Shown here: piece after piece, positions 43,679-53,034 of the stretch | How positions within the stretch are numbered: position 1 is the first letter of the stretch | Layout: every line of letters begins with the position of its first letter | DNA from: Hyposmocoma kahamanoa | Lineage: Eukaryota > Arthropoda > Insecta > Lepidoptera > Cosmopterigidae | Length of the DNA: 64,000 bases | Direction: 5' to 3' | Assembly: GCF_003589595.1 (NCBI RefSeq) | Contig: NW_020653726.1 | Span: 19,983,798 to 20,047,797, forward strand | The notes under the pieces: generated by a model | What the model saw: the letters and a program-made list of their open reading frames with translations, nothing else | What the model was told of the DNA's origin: nothing | Database searches by the model: none | Translations under genes and position numbers: made by a program

Positions 43679-43922
43679 ATGGTTACCTATCAATAGTCCG
43701 AAATGACATTTTCCAGAAATAACGTTTGGTCGAAATTTCATAACCTCGAAAGTAATTTTGAGAGGATAATGTTTTTTCTTTTAAACCTAACTTAACCTAA
43801 GCTAACCGAACCTAATCGTGTCTTTGCGATAAACATTCAACATAGAACAACTGTTTTGTTATAATTCGGGCAAACGTTATTTCGGATAAAAAAAATGTCG
43901 ACTTTGTGATAGGTTACCATAA
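43679..43922. mobile_element. Fold-back element with 16-bp periodic arms
   Basis: ATGGTTACCTATCA at the left end is inverted at the right end (TGATAGGTTACCAT, one base different). The arms then continue with CGAAATAACGTTTG-type blocks paired in inverse. Within the left arm the CGAAAT/AGAAAT starts recur every 16 bases (about 43704-43765). No coding sequence is present. Confidence 0.6.
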
Positions 43923-44212
43923 TAAAACGAAAACCCCTTTAATTTACCGGTTTGGTGCAACAAGGGCGGATAACACAAGGAAAAAAATATTTTGAAATGT
44001 TTCTTATTGTTAAAAATAATAATAACACCTCAATCTTTTAGACAATTCATAGGGCAAATAAATAATAAAGTACATAACAGTCATATCATAAATGTTAAAA
44101 AGATATAAGACATTAAAAATTTATTTTAAATTTTCTCGACTAATAATTTTCCGTGATACGCATTGGGTGTAATGCTTAAATTGTGAGTTGTCATTTTATT
44201 AAGTAATTGCAA

Positions 44213-44642
44213 TAAAAACACCGACCTCAAAAGTAAGTGGAATTACGTCTATTTGCTAAGTTTTATTGAAATATCCCTAGTTCACCACTATACGGGACTT
44301 GGCACAGGAGATAATAAAAATCGGTTCTCATTACTCAAAGCGTATTGATAGAGAAAAACGCCTTGAATTGGAGAATAGCAAAACCAACCATTAAAATAAT
44401 TGCTCCTTAAGTAAAATTTAGGCGCTATGTATAAAAATGAATGTTCATGCGTGATCAGCCACCCTTAGAGGTGGATGAATTTCTTCAAAATAAATTGGGA
44501 CCACTATGAAGGTACCCCTTTTCAAACAAAAAAAGAATCATGAAAATCGGTTCACAAATATCAGTTATCGCGTAACATACATTAAGAAAAATAAACATAC
44601 AGTCGGATTGAGAACCTCCTCCTTTTTTTGAAGTCGGTTAAA
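44213..44642 (+). repeat. Family C element, short variant
   Basis: The left end is ACCGACCTCAAAAGTAAGTG. The right end is AACCTCCTCCTTTTTTTGAA then GTCGGTTAAA, its inverse. The interior blocks GCCACCCTTAGAGGTGGATG and AAAGAATCATGAAAATCGGT match 10357-10643. Confidence 0.7.
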
Positions 44643-44644
44643 AA

Positions 44645-45645
44645 TAAATAACCTTACTTACAAACAAATAGACTTCCATTTTCACTGTTTATTGTCTTTC
44701 TTGGTTGTGTAAAAGTAAAACAAAGAAAGATCATAAGTCTACTTTTTAGTATAAACTAAAGTAATGGCCGCCTGAAGCGAATCCACTATCTTCTCGTGAC
44801 GTCATTCACAAAATGTGTCCGTATCATTCCTGCCCATTTCATCCGAATGACGTCCGAGATTGTGACGTCATGTAACCCATATCATTTGCAGTATTGCCTC
44901 TATTTTGGTATGATCCAAATCTTATGTTTGTCTTAAGTAAACTGTAATGAAGTAAAAATGTGTGTTTTTAAGAAAGTTTTGGAGATAAATTTGTTTTTCG
45001 ATAATAACGATATTGATTTGTGACTCCTAATTCTTAACCTGTATACTTTTTATTAGATTAAAATATAAAAAAAAACAATTATTTTTACATTGAGTAACAA
45101 CACGGCTGTTCTAGAAAAGAAGAAAATTAGTCGTTTGGTTTCCTTCGTAATGTATAGGGTTTGCAAAGAAAGTCTTTATGAAGTACTGGACATTTTTCAT
45201 GAATTTTTAATTTAAATCTTTCCCGTTTATTCTTAAAACGCATTGTTTTTATAATGACCATCGACAAAATACCATTTTGAAAGAAAAAAATTTTTTTTTG
45301 TTCATTATCTCCTTCTAAAATTCCGGAAATAAAATAGTTACATATTTATTGGTTAATATACCTAAATACGTAACCGTAGTAATTTCTAGTAACACTTAAA
45401 AACTATAGAAAGAATACAGTATAATAGTTCCGAAGTTTATTTACTAACGAACACATTTAACATTTACATACATTATTATTACTTATCACTTCCAGAAAAA
45501 CAAGTTGCTCACGCTTCTCTGAGATGAGATTTGTGAATTTCTTCGCAATAACCAGATTTTTTTTAAACGCCGTCGAGACATTCCATCAAAATTTTTATTA
45601 CGTCACAAACATAGATTAATGATTCCAATGTCAAGATTAACTCTA
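44645..45645. other. Anonymous DNA with a CRE cluster
   Basis: No gene was found. Three CRE-type sites lie within 75 bp (44797-44804, 44848-44855, 44863-44870; separate entry). The rest is AT-rich and unclassified. Confidence 0.4.
44797..44870. promoter_or_regulatory. Cluster of three CRE-like sites
   Basis: Palindromic TGACGTCA occurs at 44797-44804 and 44863-44870, and TGACGTCC at 44848-44855. Spaced bZIP (CREB/ATF) sites are typical of regulatory DNA. There is no adjacent gene in view to assign them to. Confidence 0.35.
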
Positions 45646-45659
45646 CATTCCTCTACGCC

Positions 45660-45905
45660 CACATGTCATGGCGATAAAAATTTATAATCAACTACCTGAT
45701 GCACTGAAAAAGGAAATTAATTATAGAATATTTAAAAACAAACTAAAAGAATTATTAATACATAAATGCTATTATGATATTAAAGAATTTTTGAACGGAA
45801 CTCTTTAACAAAAAGTTTTTGCATTTGAAAACAGCTCTTGCTCTGTTCCCTTTTATTTTGTTGTGCCCGAAAGGGTCCACGATGTGTGAACTTACTATTA
45901 CATAA
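45660..45905 (+). mobile_element. LINE 3' end, relative of 6795-7217
   Basis: A frame from about 45668 to 45808 encodes MAIKIYNQLPDALKKEINYR, KLKELLIHKCYYDIKEFLNG and a stop. The 3' part contains GTTGTGCCCGAAAGGGTCC, corresponding to the GCGTGCCCGACAGGGCCC of 6795-7217. It then runs into the tail of the opposite-strand LINE. Confidence 0.65.
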
Positions 45906-45914
45906 CACCTTGTA

Positions 45915-46381
45915 TTTTTTTATTTTTTTTATGTTAACTAGTAGGCAAACGAGCAGACAAGCCACTTGATGGGAGGTGGTCATTGTCGCCCATGGACACG
46001 AGCAATACCAGAGGCATCACCCATGCGTTGCCGACTCCGGAGAACCTTGTTTACACGTCTTTTGAAGAACTCCATGTTATAGCGCAAGGGGAACACTTCA
46101 GGAGGAAGGCCATTCCACATCTTACTGGTTCGGGGAAGGAACGAACGAGATGCTCGAGTGGTCGTGACGTGCCAAGCATCGAGGAAGTGGGGATGGAGTC
46201 TTCTCCTTCGGCGGGTCGTGCAGTGGTAAAAGAGTGACGGAGGCACCAACTCAAAGAGTTCGTCTGAGCACTCCCCGTTATACAGACGGTAGAACACACA
46301 TAGAGAGCCAACATCTCTCCGCAAACTAAGGGGCTCTAAACCGTCTGTAAGCATAGGGTCGTATACCATTGTGGAACGCAA
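45915..46381 (-). mobile_element. LINE 3' end (minus strand) with intact 133-codon frame
   Basis: The minus-strand frame 45980-46381 includes SLRRDVGSLCVFYRLYNGEC, ELFELVPPSLFYHCTTRRRR, SFLPRTSKMWNGLPPEVFPL and FFKRRVNKVLRSRQR before the stop. This is a LINE ORF2 C-terminus, distinct from but related to 40971-41459. The 3' tail on the minus strand is an A-rich run at about 45915-45935. Confidence 0.75.
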
Positions 46382-46490
46382 ATAAAGATATTGTATTGTA
46401 TTGCGTTGCGTTGCATTGTACTGTATTGCATTGTATTGTATTTATTTTATTATTGTATTGTTGTATTATTGTATTATTGTATTGTAAAAT
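46379..46490. repeat. TTGTA/TTGCG pentanucleotide microsatellite
   Basis: Runs of TATTG, GCGTT and ATTGT units fill the interval between two head-to-head LINE ends. AAATAAAGATATTGTATTGT at its start looks like a polyadenylation-type LINE terminus with its tail. Confidence 0.75.
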
Positions 46491-46840
46491 TGCCTGCTTA
46501 TCGGTATTTTACAGGATATATCACAGAGAGTGTGCGATGGAATTACACGATTCCGCCTTCCCCTTTCCATCACCGGGGGACTAGGGGTAGACTTAGGTTT
46601 CACCCCTATGTTGTGGATATTCCAAAGATCCGAACGAAGCGTTACGCTTCCACATTTATATGGCGAACAGCTATGGAGTGGAATTCTCTGCCTGCAGACA
46701 TGTTCCCCAAACATTATAACTTGGGCCGTTTCAAGGCGAGAGTGAACAGGCAGGTGTGCACGCTCCATCGTCGACCTCATCGTCACTTTCCATCAGGTAA
46801 GATGGAGGTCAAATGCGCACTTACAGTTATATAATATAGT
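46490..46840 (+). mobile_element. LINE 3' end (plus), family of 40910-41460
   Basis: The same protein blocks as 40971-41459 occur: STFIWRTAMEWNSLPADMFP and FKARVNRQVC, plus the DNA blocks TCCATCACCGGGGGACTAGG and CATCAGGTAAGATGGAGGTC. An in-frame shift near 46500-46560 separates the upstream part. It faces away from 45915-46381 across the microsatellite. Confidence 0.7.
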
Positions 46841-47120
46841 TATATAATATAATAGTTATTAAAAATAAGTGCGACTTGTGCGTGCACGCACAAATACAAG
46901 CCGCACTGCCCCACGTGCACGTCGCGTACCGAATACAAACGCACACATTCGCATACTTTCGCGGTGCACTCGAGTTGCGCAGCACGTGTCGTTCCGCGCC
47001 ATTACAAAAATGACATCACACAGTAGACGTGTTTATTATATTTGCGGTAGTTTGAACAAGATTATCAATTTTGTAATCATACTCCCATAATCGAGATACC
47101 AATCCGCGATGCCGGTATAA
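46840..47120. other. GC-rich stretch with an 18-bp palindrome and E-boxes
   Basis: TTGTGCGTGCACGCACAA (46876-46893) is a perfect palindrome. CACGTG E-boxes are at 46912-46917 and 46983-46988. The stretch is CpG-rich relative to its neighbours. No gene was identified. Confidence 0.4.
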
Positions 47121-47123
47121 AAA

Positions 47124-47330
47124 AAAATCTGTTTTTTTTATAATACCAAGTGAATGACGGGACGAACAATTGTGCGTCCGGAGGTAAGGGACACGCCTAT
47201 CCATAACAGTTGCATTGCCACACAGAGCAATTGCAAAGATCTCATTACTGCTTGACGTCAGAAATAGGTAACGTGGCAGTAGTATCCTGGACGAATTCTT
47301 TCACAAGGAGCTCTACTGCTACTATTTTAG
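47124..47330 (+). repeat. Family A dispersed repeat (plus)
   Basis: TATAATACCAAGTGAATGAC, GGGACACGCCTATCCATAAC, TCATTACTGCTTGACGTCAG and AAATAGGTAACGTGGCAGTA, with the central block deleted relative to 61525-61800. Confidence 0.7.
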
Positions 47331-48555
47331 TATTGTATTTGGAAAAAGTTATATCAAATGTAGCACGAGAATACCGCGTTGAATAGCAAGATTATTTCAA
47401 AGTATATTTTCAACCTGTAGGTGCAAATAAAATAGAAATGTGATAATCCTGCGTGACGCATTGCTGAAGGCATTGCATATACAACAAGCGAGAATTGCAT
47501 TAGGTACTTGTCTGTTTTAGCCAAATATTGGAATAGGCGATGTATATTTACCGAAACTTCAAGGAAGTAATATACATAATTTAGTGGATAATAAAGACGA
47601 GAATACGTCCACAATGTTGTGGACATTGGAAACTGTAAATGTGCTTAGGTATAGCTTTCATAGCTCTAAGTCCTTTGTGTGTATTAATTGGATGCTACAA
47701 AACTAAAGTATAGAGATAACTAACGTAACTGGTTAATTTATACAAATTGAAACTTCAACGCTAGAGAAACAAATACCGTAGAAAGTTGTGAAATGGCCAC
47801 GGAAAGAGCTCCGAATGAACGTTAGTAAACTCGAGAAATGTTTGCTCTTAGAATTCATTTGAATTGCAGATTTATTTAATTATCTATCTACTACGTTTCA
47901 GCACCTATAGTGTTTTTGTACCATGTTGTAAAGACGCGAGCGTAATGCGTAAGATTCGTCGTTAGTAGTTACTTGCACTATAGGACCGGCACGCTATGAT
48001 GGCCATTTTGACCTTTGTCCGCTCATCAAGTTTCGTATTAATTCATAACTACGTCGAAGGATCTAATTGATGTGCATGGTTGTCAATAGTGACGTGCAGT
48101 AAAATTTATGGATCTTGGTTCATATCGTCGAGACGCAACGCAACGCGACGTGACGCGACGCGGAGCTGCATTATAGCGTGCAATGCAACATTAACTTTAT
48201 CCTCCACAAAATAAGGCAATATTTCATTTAACAAAAAAAAAAATGAAAACGGGCTGCAGCAAGCGGCGACGGGCTGCAGCGAGTTGTGACAGGCGCACTT
48301 CAGAAAATACAATACACTATAGAACATATTCCCTATCAAATAAAGTACACATTTCTTCAAACAACAAAAGAGTAAAGCCGCGCAGTGTCGCGCTGTCCGA
48401 CTCCGCCCACTTGCCTCGCCTCTGACAATACAAAGTGTAACTTAGCGTCTCAACAATAACGTATATTTCTTTGAAAGGCAGCTATCAGCTGATCAAGGGT
48501 GGTCGTGTTTATGCAATTTGTAGATTTTACATGCAATTAATATAAAATAGTCCAA
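47331..48555. other. Anonymous DNA
   Basis: No gene is supported. A GACGC/AACGC pentanucleotide run lies at about 48127-48160. GGGCTGCAGCAAGCGGCGAC with GGGCTGCAGCGAGTTGTGAC (48250-48290) is a 20-bp tandem pair. Confidence 0.35.
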
Positions 48556-48559
48556 ATAA

Positions 48560-48767
48560 GATGTCTCGGTAGCTCAACGGTTTGCACTGTCGGCACTGCA
48601 TGAGAAGGTTCCGGGTTCGATTCCCGGTAGAACCAATTGGGGAAATAAACTTTTCTAAAGTGTTTTTGGGCTAGGTGTTCTGGGTAGTGATGCGGAGCGA
48701 ACTTCGTAGCTCTTGGTTCTGGGTTCGATTCCCGGTAGAACCAATTTAGGAAATGAACTGTTTTGAA
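48560..48767 (+). repeat. Two tandem tRNA-like SINE heads up to an assembly gap
   Basis: Box A TAGCTCAACGG (48570-48580) and box B GGTTCGATTCC (48614-48624) have tRNA spacing. The second box B is at 48722-48732, 108 bp on, with the same downstream GGTAGAACCAATT sequence. The N gap begins 36 bases later, so the array may continue unseen. Stem pairing does not support a functional tRNA. Confidence 0.7.
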
Positions 48768-49167
48768 NNNNNNNNNNNNNNNNNNNNNNNNNNNNNNNNN
48801 NNNNNNNNNNNNNNNNNNNNNNNNNNNNNNNNNNNNNNNNNNNNNNNNNNNNNNNNNNNNNNNNNNNNNNNNNNNNNNNNNNNNNNNNNNNNNNNNNNNN
48901 NNNNNNNNNNNNNNNNNNNNNNNNNNNNNNNNNNNNNNNNNNNNNNNNNNNNNNNNNNNNNNNNNNNNNNNNNNNNNNNNNNNNNNNNNNNNNNNNNNNN
49001 NNNNNNNNNNNNNNNNNNNNNNNNNNNNNNNNNNNNNNNNNNNNNNNNNNNNNNNNNNNNNNNNNNNNNNNNNNNNNNNNNNNNNNNNNNNNNNNNNNNN
49101 NNNNNNNNNNNNNNNNNNNNNNNNNNNNNNNNNNNNNNNNNNNNNNNNNNNNNNNNNNNNNNNNNNN
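48768..49167. other. Assembly gap (400 Ns)
   Basis: A run of exactly 400 N characters. Its left side is a plus-strand SINE tandem and its right side a minus-strand SINE head, a configuration that often collapses in assembly. Confidence 0.95.
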
Positions 49168-49225
49168 GGGACCTTTGCGTAACAGTCCAGCGTGGTAACC
49201 GTTCGGCAATTGAGGCAGTTTATTT
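49168..49225 (-). repeat. SINE head (minus strand) emerging from the gap
   Basis: GGGACCTTTGCGTAACAGTC and GGTAACCGTTCGGCAATTGA correspond in reverse to the tRNA-like heads at 2358 and 10755-10845. Its box B would lie inside the gap. Confidence 0.55.
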
Positions 49226-49524
49226 ATAGAAATATGTTTATATCATCTAAATTTGAGTGTCATATTTAGAATAGAATTAATAGAAAAATTGCGTCGATTT
49301 TGGAAGCATCAACAATCAATAAAATCAACAAACAAAAATCAATAAAAATTTTGATTCTTCTTTGCTCTCAAATTCTAAATGAAAAAACACTAAAATAAAT
49401 TTATGCTGCTGTCAAACAATAAAAAATTCAATATTATCTATTTATAATTTATTATAAACAAATTCGGCTCGCCTTAATTTCTACGTGACCCTTATCTGAC
49501 AAAAGGTTGCCGACCACTGGCCCA
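49226..49524. other. Anonymous AT-rich DNA
   Basis: Nothing recognisable was found. AATCAATAAAA-type words repeat near 49310-49350. Confidence 0.4.
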
Positions 49525-49690
49525 AAAGATAAATTTTGAATTTCAAATGAAAGCGGCGGGATTTCCCAACTACGGTTAAGCTAAATCGGTTGAGGTCAGG
49601 GACTTAGGTTCAAGAACCGATGAACGGTACCGTTCTTTACGTTTCTGCTAGATTATTAACCACATTATTACTATTACATTGATATTTGAT
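49525..49690 (+). repeat. Family G repeat, copy 2
   Basis: CCAAAAGATAAATTTTGAAT, then GGTCAGGGACTTAGGTTCAA, GAACCG and TTATTACTATTACATTGAT match the second part of 11335-11607 in order. GGTTCAAGAACC suggests a degraded box B. Confidence 0.5.
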
Positions 49691-49699
49691 TAAAATTCG

Positions 49700-49875
49700 A
49701 ACTCAATATCCAAACAAATCTTTATTTCATAGGTAAGTAAATGAACCTTGAACACCTCGTTATGTAGATTTAACTCTACTGCTTATTCGTAACTCAGATT
49801 CCTCTGAGATGAATGAGCAAGAAACTCTAGGGGTTGCTTTTTGTGAATACCTATACATTTGAATCCATTTATTAA
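49700..49875 (-). mobile_element. LINE 3' untranslated fragment (minus), CTTTGA-tail family
   Basis: On the minus strand, CCCCTAGAGTTTCTTGCTCA, then TCATCTCAGAGGAATC, and CAGTAGAGTTAAATC, TTTATTTCATAGGTAAGT (plus sense), correspond to the 3' untranslated region at 50710-50825. It lies head-to-head with the next copy. Confidence 0.55.
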
Positions 49876-49993
49876 TTACGATTATTTATTTCAAACATCT
49901 TAGAGCGAGACTACCTGCTAGAACTAAACGGATCACTACCACGGATTATTGTCATCCAAGTACGCAGAAGCTGTATAAGTCGTGTAAGGCACT

Positions 49994-50850
49994 ATGAGGC
50001 AATTATTTATTATGTCCACAGTCCACAAACAGCACGATGCACTCCCATATAGTACTGAAAAAACGGAAAGACATTGTCTAACACATATATCCATATACTA
50101 TATACCCATATATTACCTATATCATCAAAACATGTATTTCTTTACAGATTTTTTGTGTTTCTTGGATCATTTCATAATGTCATACGGGATTCTCATGATT
50201 CTCATGTGGGGTAAAGCGGCAGATATTCAAACCATATTTGTATTGCAAAAACGAGCGATTCGTTCTGTGTACCGTCTAGGCTCTCGGGTTTCTTTCAGAG
50301 AAAAGTTTAAGGAGACTGGTATCATGACTGTGGCATCACAGTACATTTACTCAAATATTTTATATGCTCGTAAAAATATACATAATTTCAATAAGAAAGA
50401 AGATATCCATAATATTAACCTTAGAGCTAAGTCCAAACTCTTGGTACCACGATTTCGTTTAACCAAGGTAAACAACTCTTTTATGGGGAACTGTATACGT
50501 TTTTACAATAAAATTCCGGAGCATATATTAAGTTTATCATTTCCTAAGTTTAAAAACTACATTAAAAATATTTTGATCGAAAAATCATATTACAAAATTG
50601 AAGACTACTACGTGTTAGATAAAGATGTATGGAAAGACGACACGGCTCCAGAATCCACACAAATTTGATTCAAAGTGTATTCCATAGCATTTAAGTTTAT
50701 TTGAAAAGAGCAATCCCTAGAGTTTCTTGCTCGTTCTTCTCAGGGAGGTCAGCGTAGTGAACGAGCAGTAGCTTAAATGTGACGATTTCAAGTGTAAATT
50801 TATCTTACTTATGGAATAAATAATCTTTGACTTTGACTTTGACTTCGATT
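49994..50850 (+). mobile_element. LINE 3' end, CTTTGA-tail family, copy 2 (intact frame)
   Basis: The frame 49994-50668 gives, from about residue 60, SYGILMILMWGKAADIQTIF, VLQKRAIRSVYRLGSRVSFR, ETGIMTVASQYIYSNILYAR, MGNCIRFYNKIPEHILSLSF, KNILIEKSYYKIEDYYV and a stop. This is an unbroken C-terminal ORF2. The first 60 or so residues look like non-LINE filler. The 3' end is AATAAATAATCTTTGACTTT plus CTTTGA repeats to about 50850. Confidence 0.8.
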
Positions 50851-51940
50851 TTTGTACAATAAATTAAACGCCAAATTGGCCATATACACATAATATTATT
50901 ACACACAAGTTAAGAAAATTCTCCAAGAATTCCTTCAAAACGTGTCCTATGATTATTATGTAATTATCCCAAAATAAACGTTGTGTAATTTAAGTGTATA
51001 CGCATATGATTTGCGCTTTATTGTTTAATTATTCTTTTGTTTATAATTTCATAATATATCCACCTCTGTATAACTAGTACTTTTACTGAAATACAGGATT
51101 CTCCTAGTTGAGGTATATGTTATATTTTACATTGATTCGAATAATTGGTTGTAATTATTCATTTGTAAATAAGTTATTCGATCAACAATTTTATTATTAT
51201 CATAAACTTTTGTTAAAAAAACTGTTGTTTCACTATAGTTTTATAAATTACTCACAAATAGTATTTTTAAGAGACAAGACACATTACCTAACGATTATTG
51301 ACAAGCAACCACAGTTAAAATCATACAAAAAGTAACATAAATTAATGATCAAAAACGGAGTCACAAATAAAATTTAAAAAAAACTTAGACATCAGGAGGT
51401 AGAAAGAAACGGCAACACCAGTTATGACATTACAGCCAAAATAGCGCCACAAAAGCTACATAATATTAATGATAATTACCGTTTTCCATAAAGAAACGTC
51501 ACACGGTTCATGACTTGATTGAATCATAACAAAAATTTCTCAAATAACCTTTTCAAATATCGTCACTTATAGCGACTGGTATTTCAATTAAAACTTCAAA
51601 GACTCTGCGAAAGTCTACAATCAAAGCACTGGTGCTTATAGTTTCATGCAAACTCTCCCTTTACGGACTTAGATTACAGACTAAGGACTTTCGTGATCGT
51701 ACAGGATTTAATATACATTGTATATTCATTATGTTAGGCGTGGAATAAATTTAAAAAAGAAGATTTTCAATAAGGCAGGAACACTTTAAAAGTGGAATAG
51801 TTCTTTTTAAAGAGCAACGTTTGTTACTTTTACTATATATTGATCGGCTTGCGATTGATTACTCTTGGTAAATCTTTCGGGTAATTTTAGAATTCCTGTC
51901 TTTACTTAAAACACAATCTTTAGTAGGAATAGAGCTCTTC
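50851..51940. other. Anonymous AT-rich DNA
   Basis: No gene was found. TTTTAGAATTCCTGTCTTTA near 51886 recurs at about 55344 beside family A fragments. Confidence 0.4.
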
Positions 51941-51944
51941 TTTC

Positions 51945-52000
51945 AGGGATGTACTGCCACCTTAATTATTTCTGCCGCGATAATGTGAGCATTGCGCTTG
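51945..52000 (-). repeat. Family A fragment (minus)
   Basis: GTACTGCCACCTTAATTATT, TCTGCCGCG and ATAATGTGAGCATTGCG match the family's terminal blocks. Confidence 0.5.
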
Positions 52001-52024
52001 AAACAAAACGCAAAATGCGACTTA

Positions 52025-52435
52025 GTTTTTTTGAAGACATTAGTCACTGGGGTTTTTAACTGTCCAGATTTAGTTCAGTTCAGCGCTCCAAATCGACCAC
52101 AGAGGAATCATAATAGGAAGTTGTTTTGCATTCTAAAACATCGTACTAACCTTAGTTTGCACTGCCCCCTCTCTCGGATGTATACACTTTATATGCAATA
52201 TTACAATTCAGAGGATATGGCAACCATGTCTGTGAATTTACTTAATTTACTTTTTATAGAATGTTAACATTATATCAAAAAAATAAACAGATTATTGTGC
52301 ATGCGGTGTTCTCCTCTAAGTAATGGGGCAATTGTATTTATGTTTTATTATATTATTGTAATGTATATTGCATTCATTGTTGAAGAACCAAATAAATAAA
52401 TAAATATAAAATAAAAAATAAAATTATGTGGTGAT
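52025..52435 (+). mobile_element. LINE 3' end with A/T-rich tail
   Basis: The frame 51992-52267 includes FSAPNRPQRNHNRKLFCILK, HRTNLSLHCPLSRMYTLYMQ and ATMSVNLLNLLF, the usual R.NYxxxSPxxRMxxLYN-type LINE terminus. The 3' end is AACCAAATAAATAAATAAAT near 52388, followed by an A-rich tail to about 52430. Confidence 0.65.
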
Positions 52436-52546
52436 TGCAGGCACACGGTACTTGCCAACTTAGGTCTCAAGGTAAGGGCGCAGTGGCAGTGCCACTCAGA
52501 TCTTTGTGATTTAAAGCAGTGAGTGGCACTACAACTGAAGGGCGAG
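52436..52546 (-). repeat. Family A fragment (minus)
   Basis: ACTTGCCAACTTAGGTCTCA, GGGCGCAGTGGCAGTGCCAC and GTGATTTAAAGCAGTGAGTG match. It stops abruptly after CTACAACTG, where a GC-rich hairpin begins. Confidence 0.65.
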
Positions 52547-52548
52547 TA

Positions 52549-52639
52549 CGATAGGGCGCGACTTGCGCAAGATTATACTGCGATTCTCGCATAGCGATCT
52601 CGCGCTTTATGTTGCTCTTGCGCAAGTCGCGCCCTATCG
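52549..52639. repeat. Perfect 24-bp GC-rich inverted repeat
   Basis: Arms at 52549-52572 and 52616-52639 (core TAGGGCGCGACTTGCGCAAG) pair at every base, with a 43-nt loop that itself contains partial inversions of GCGA/TCGC type. It is much more GC-rich than its surroundings. Confidence 0.9.
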
Positions 52640-52932
52640 GGCTAGCCCATCGAGAATATAACTAGAAATAGAGACGAAATAAAGGCCACATATCCTTGGT
52701 AACACATTAGCGATACAGCTCTTATGAATATCAACTCTCGTTTGCACTAAAATATAAACAGACCAACTACTGACCTGTGTGTACACACATCAAAAAAAGT
52801 TTGCGATCACTTCGAAAAACTGAAATCTTTTTTGTTACTGTAGATTATATTATGATTTTTTCTTCTTTTTAGATTCTTTATTTAAAAATAAATTAGAACA
52901 TAAAACAATGACCCCGTTCAATTGTTTTTTCA

Positions 52933-52967
52933 TATAAAAAGGCTTTCAGTCCTAGCTTACGCTCATT
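52933..52967 (+). promoter_or_regulatory. Transposase promoter of the Tc1 element
   Basis: TATAAAAA at 52933-52940 is followed by an initiator-type TCATT at 52963-52967, whose A is 32 bases downstream of the first T of the TATA box. Transcription from there would give a leader of about 70 bases before the ATG at 53035. Confidence 0.55.
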
Positions 52968-53034
52968 CAGAAATCTGATTTAGTCAATTATAAGCGATTC
53001 AAGATATTTTTCGCGGAAAGTTGTGATTGAAAAA

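Noticed and set aside
43791..43816. Interstitial telomeric repeat (CCTAA)n
   Set aside because: AACCTAACTTAACCTAAGCT is not periodic at 5 bases and lies inside a fold-back element.
48560..48640. tRNA gene, because of perfect A and B boxes
   Set aside because: The acceptor arm does not pair, and a second identical box B follows 108 bp on. This is a SINE head.
48655..49209. Frames of 139-184 codons across the N run
   Set aside because: They consist almost entirely of unknown residues from the 400-N gap.
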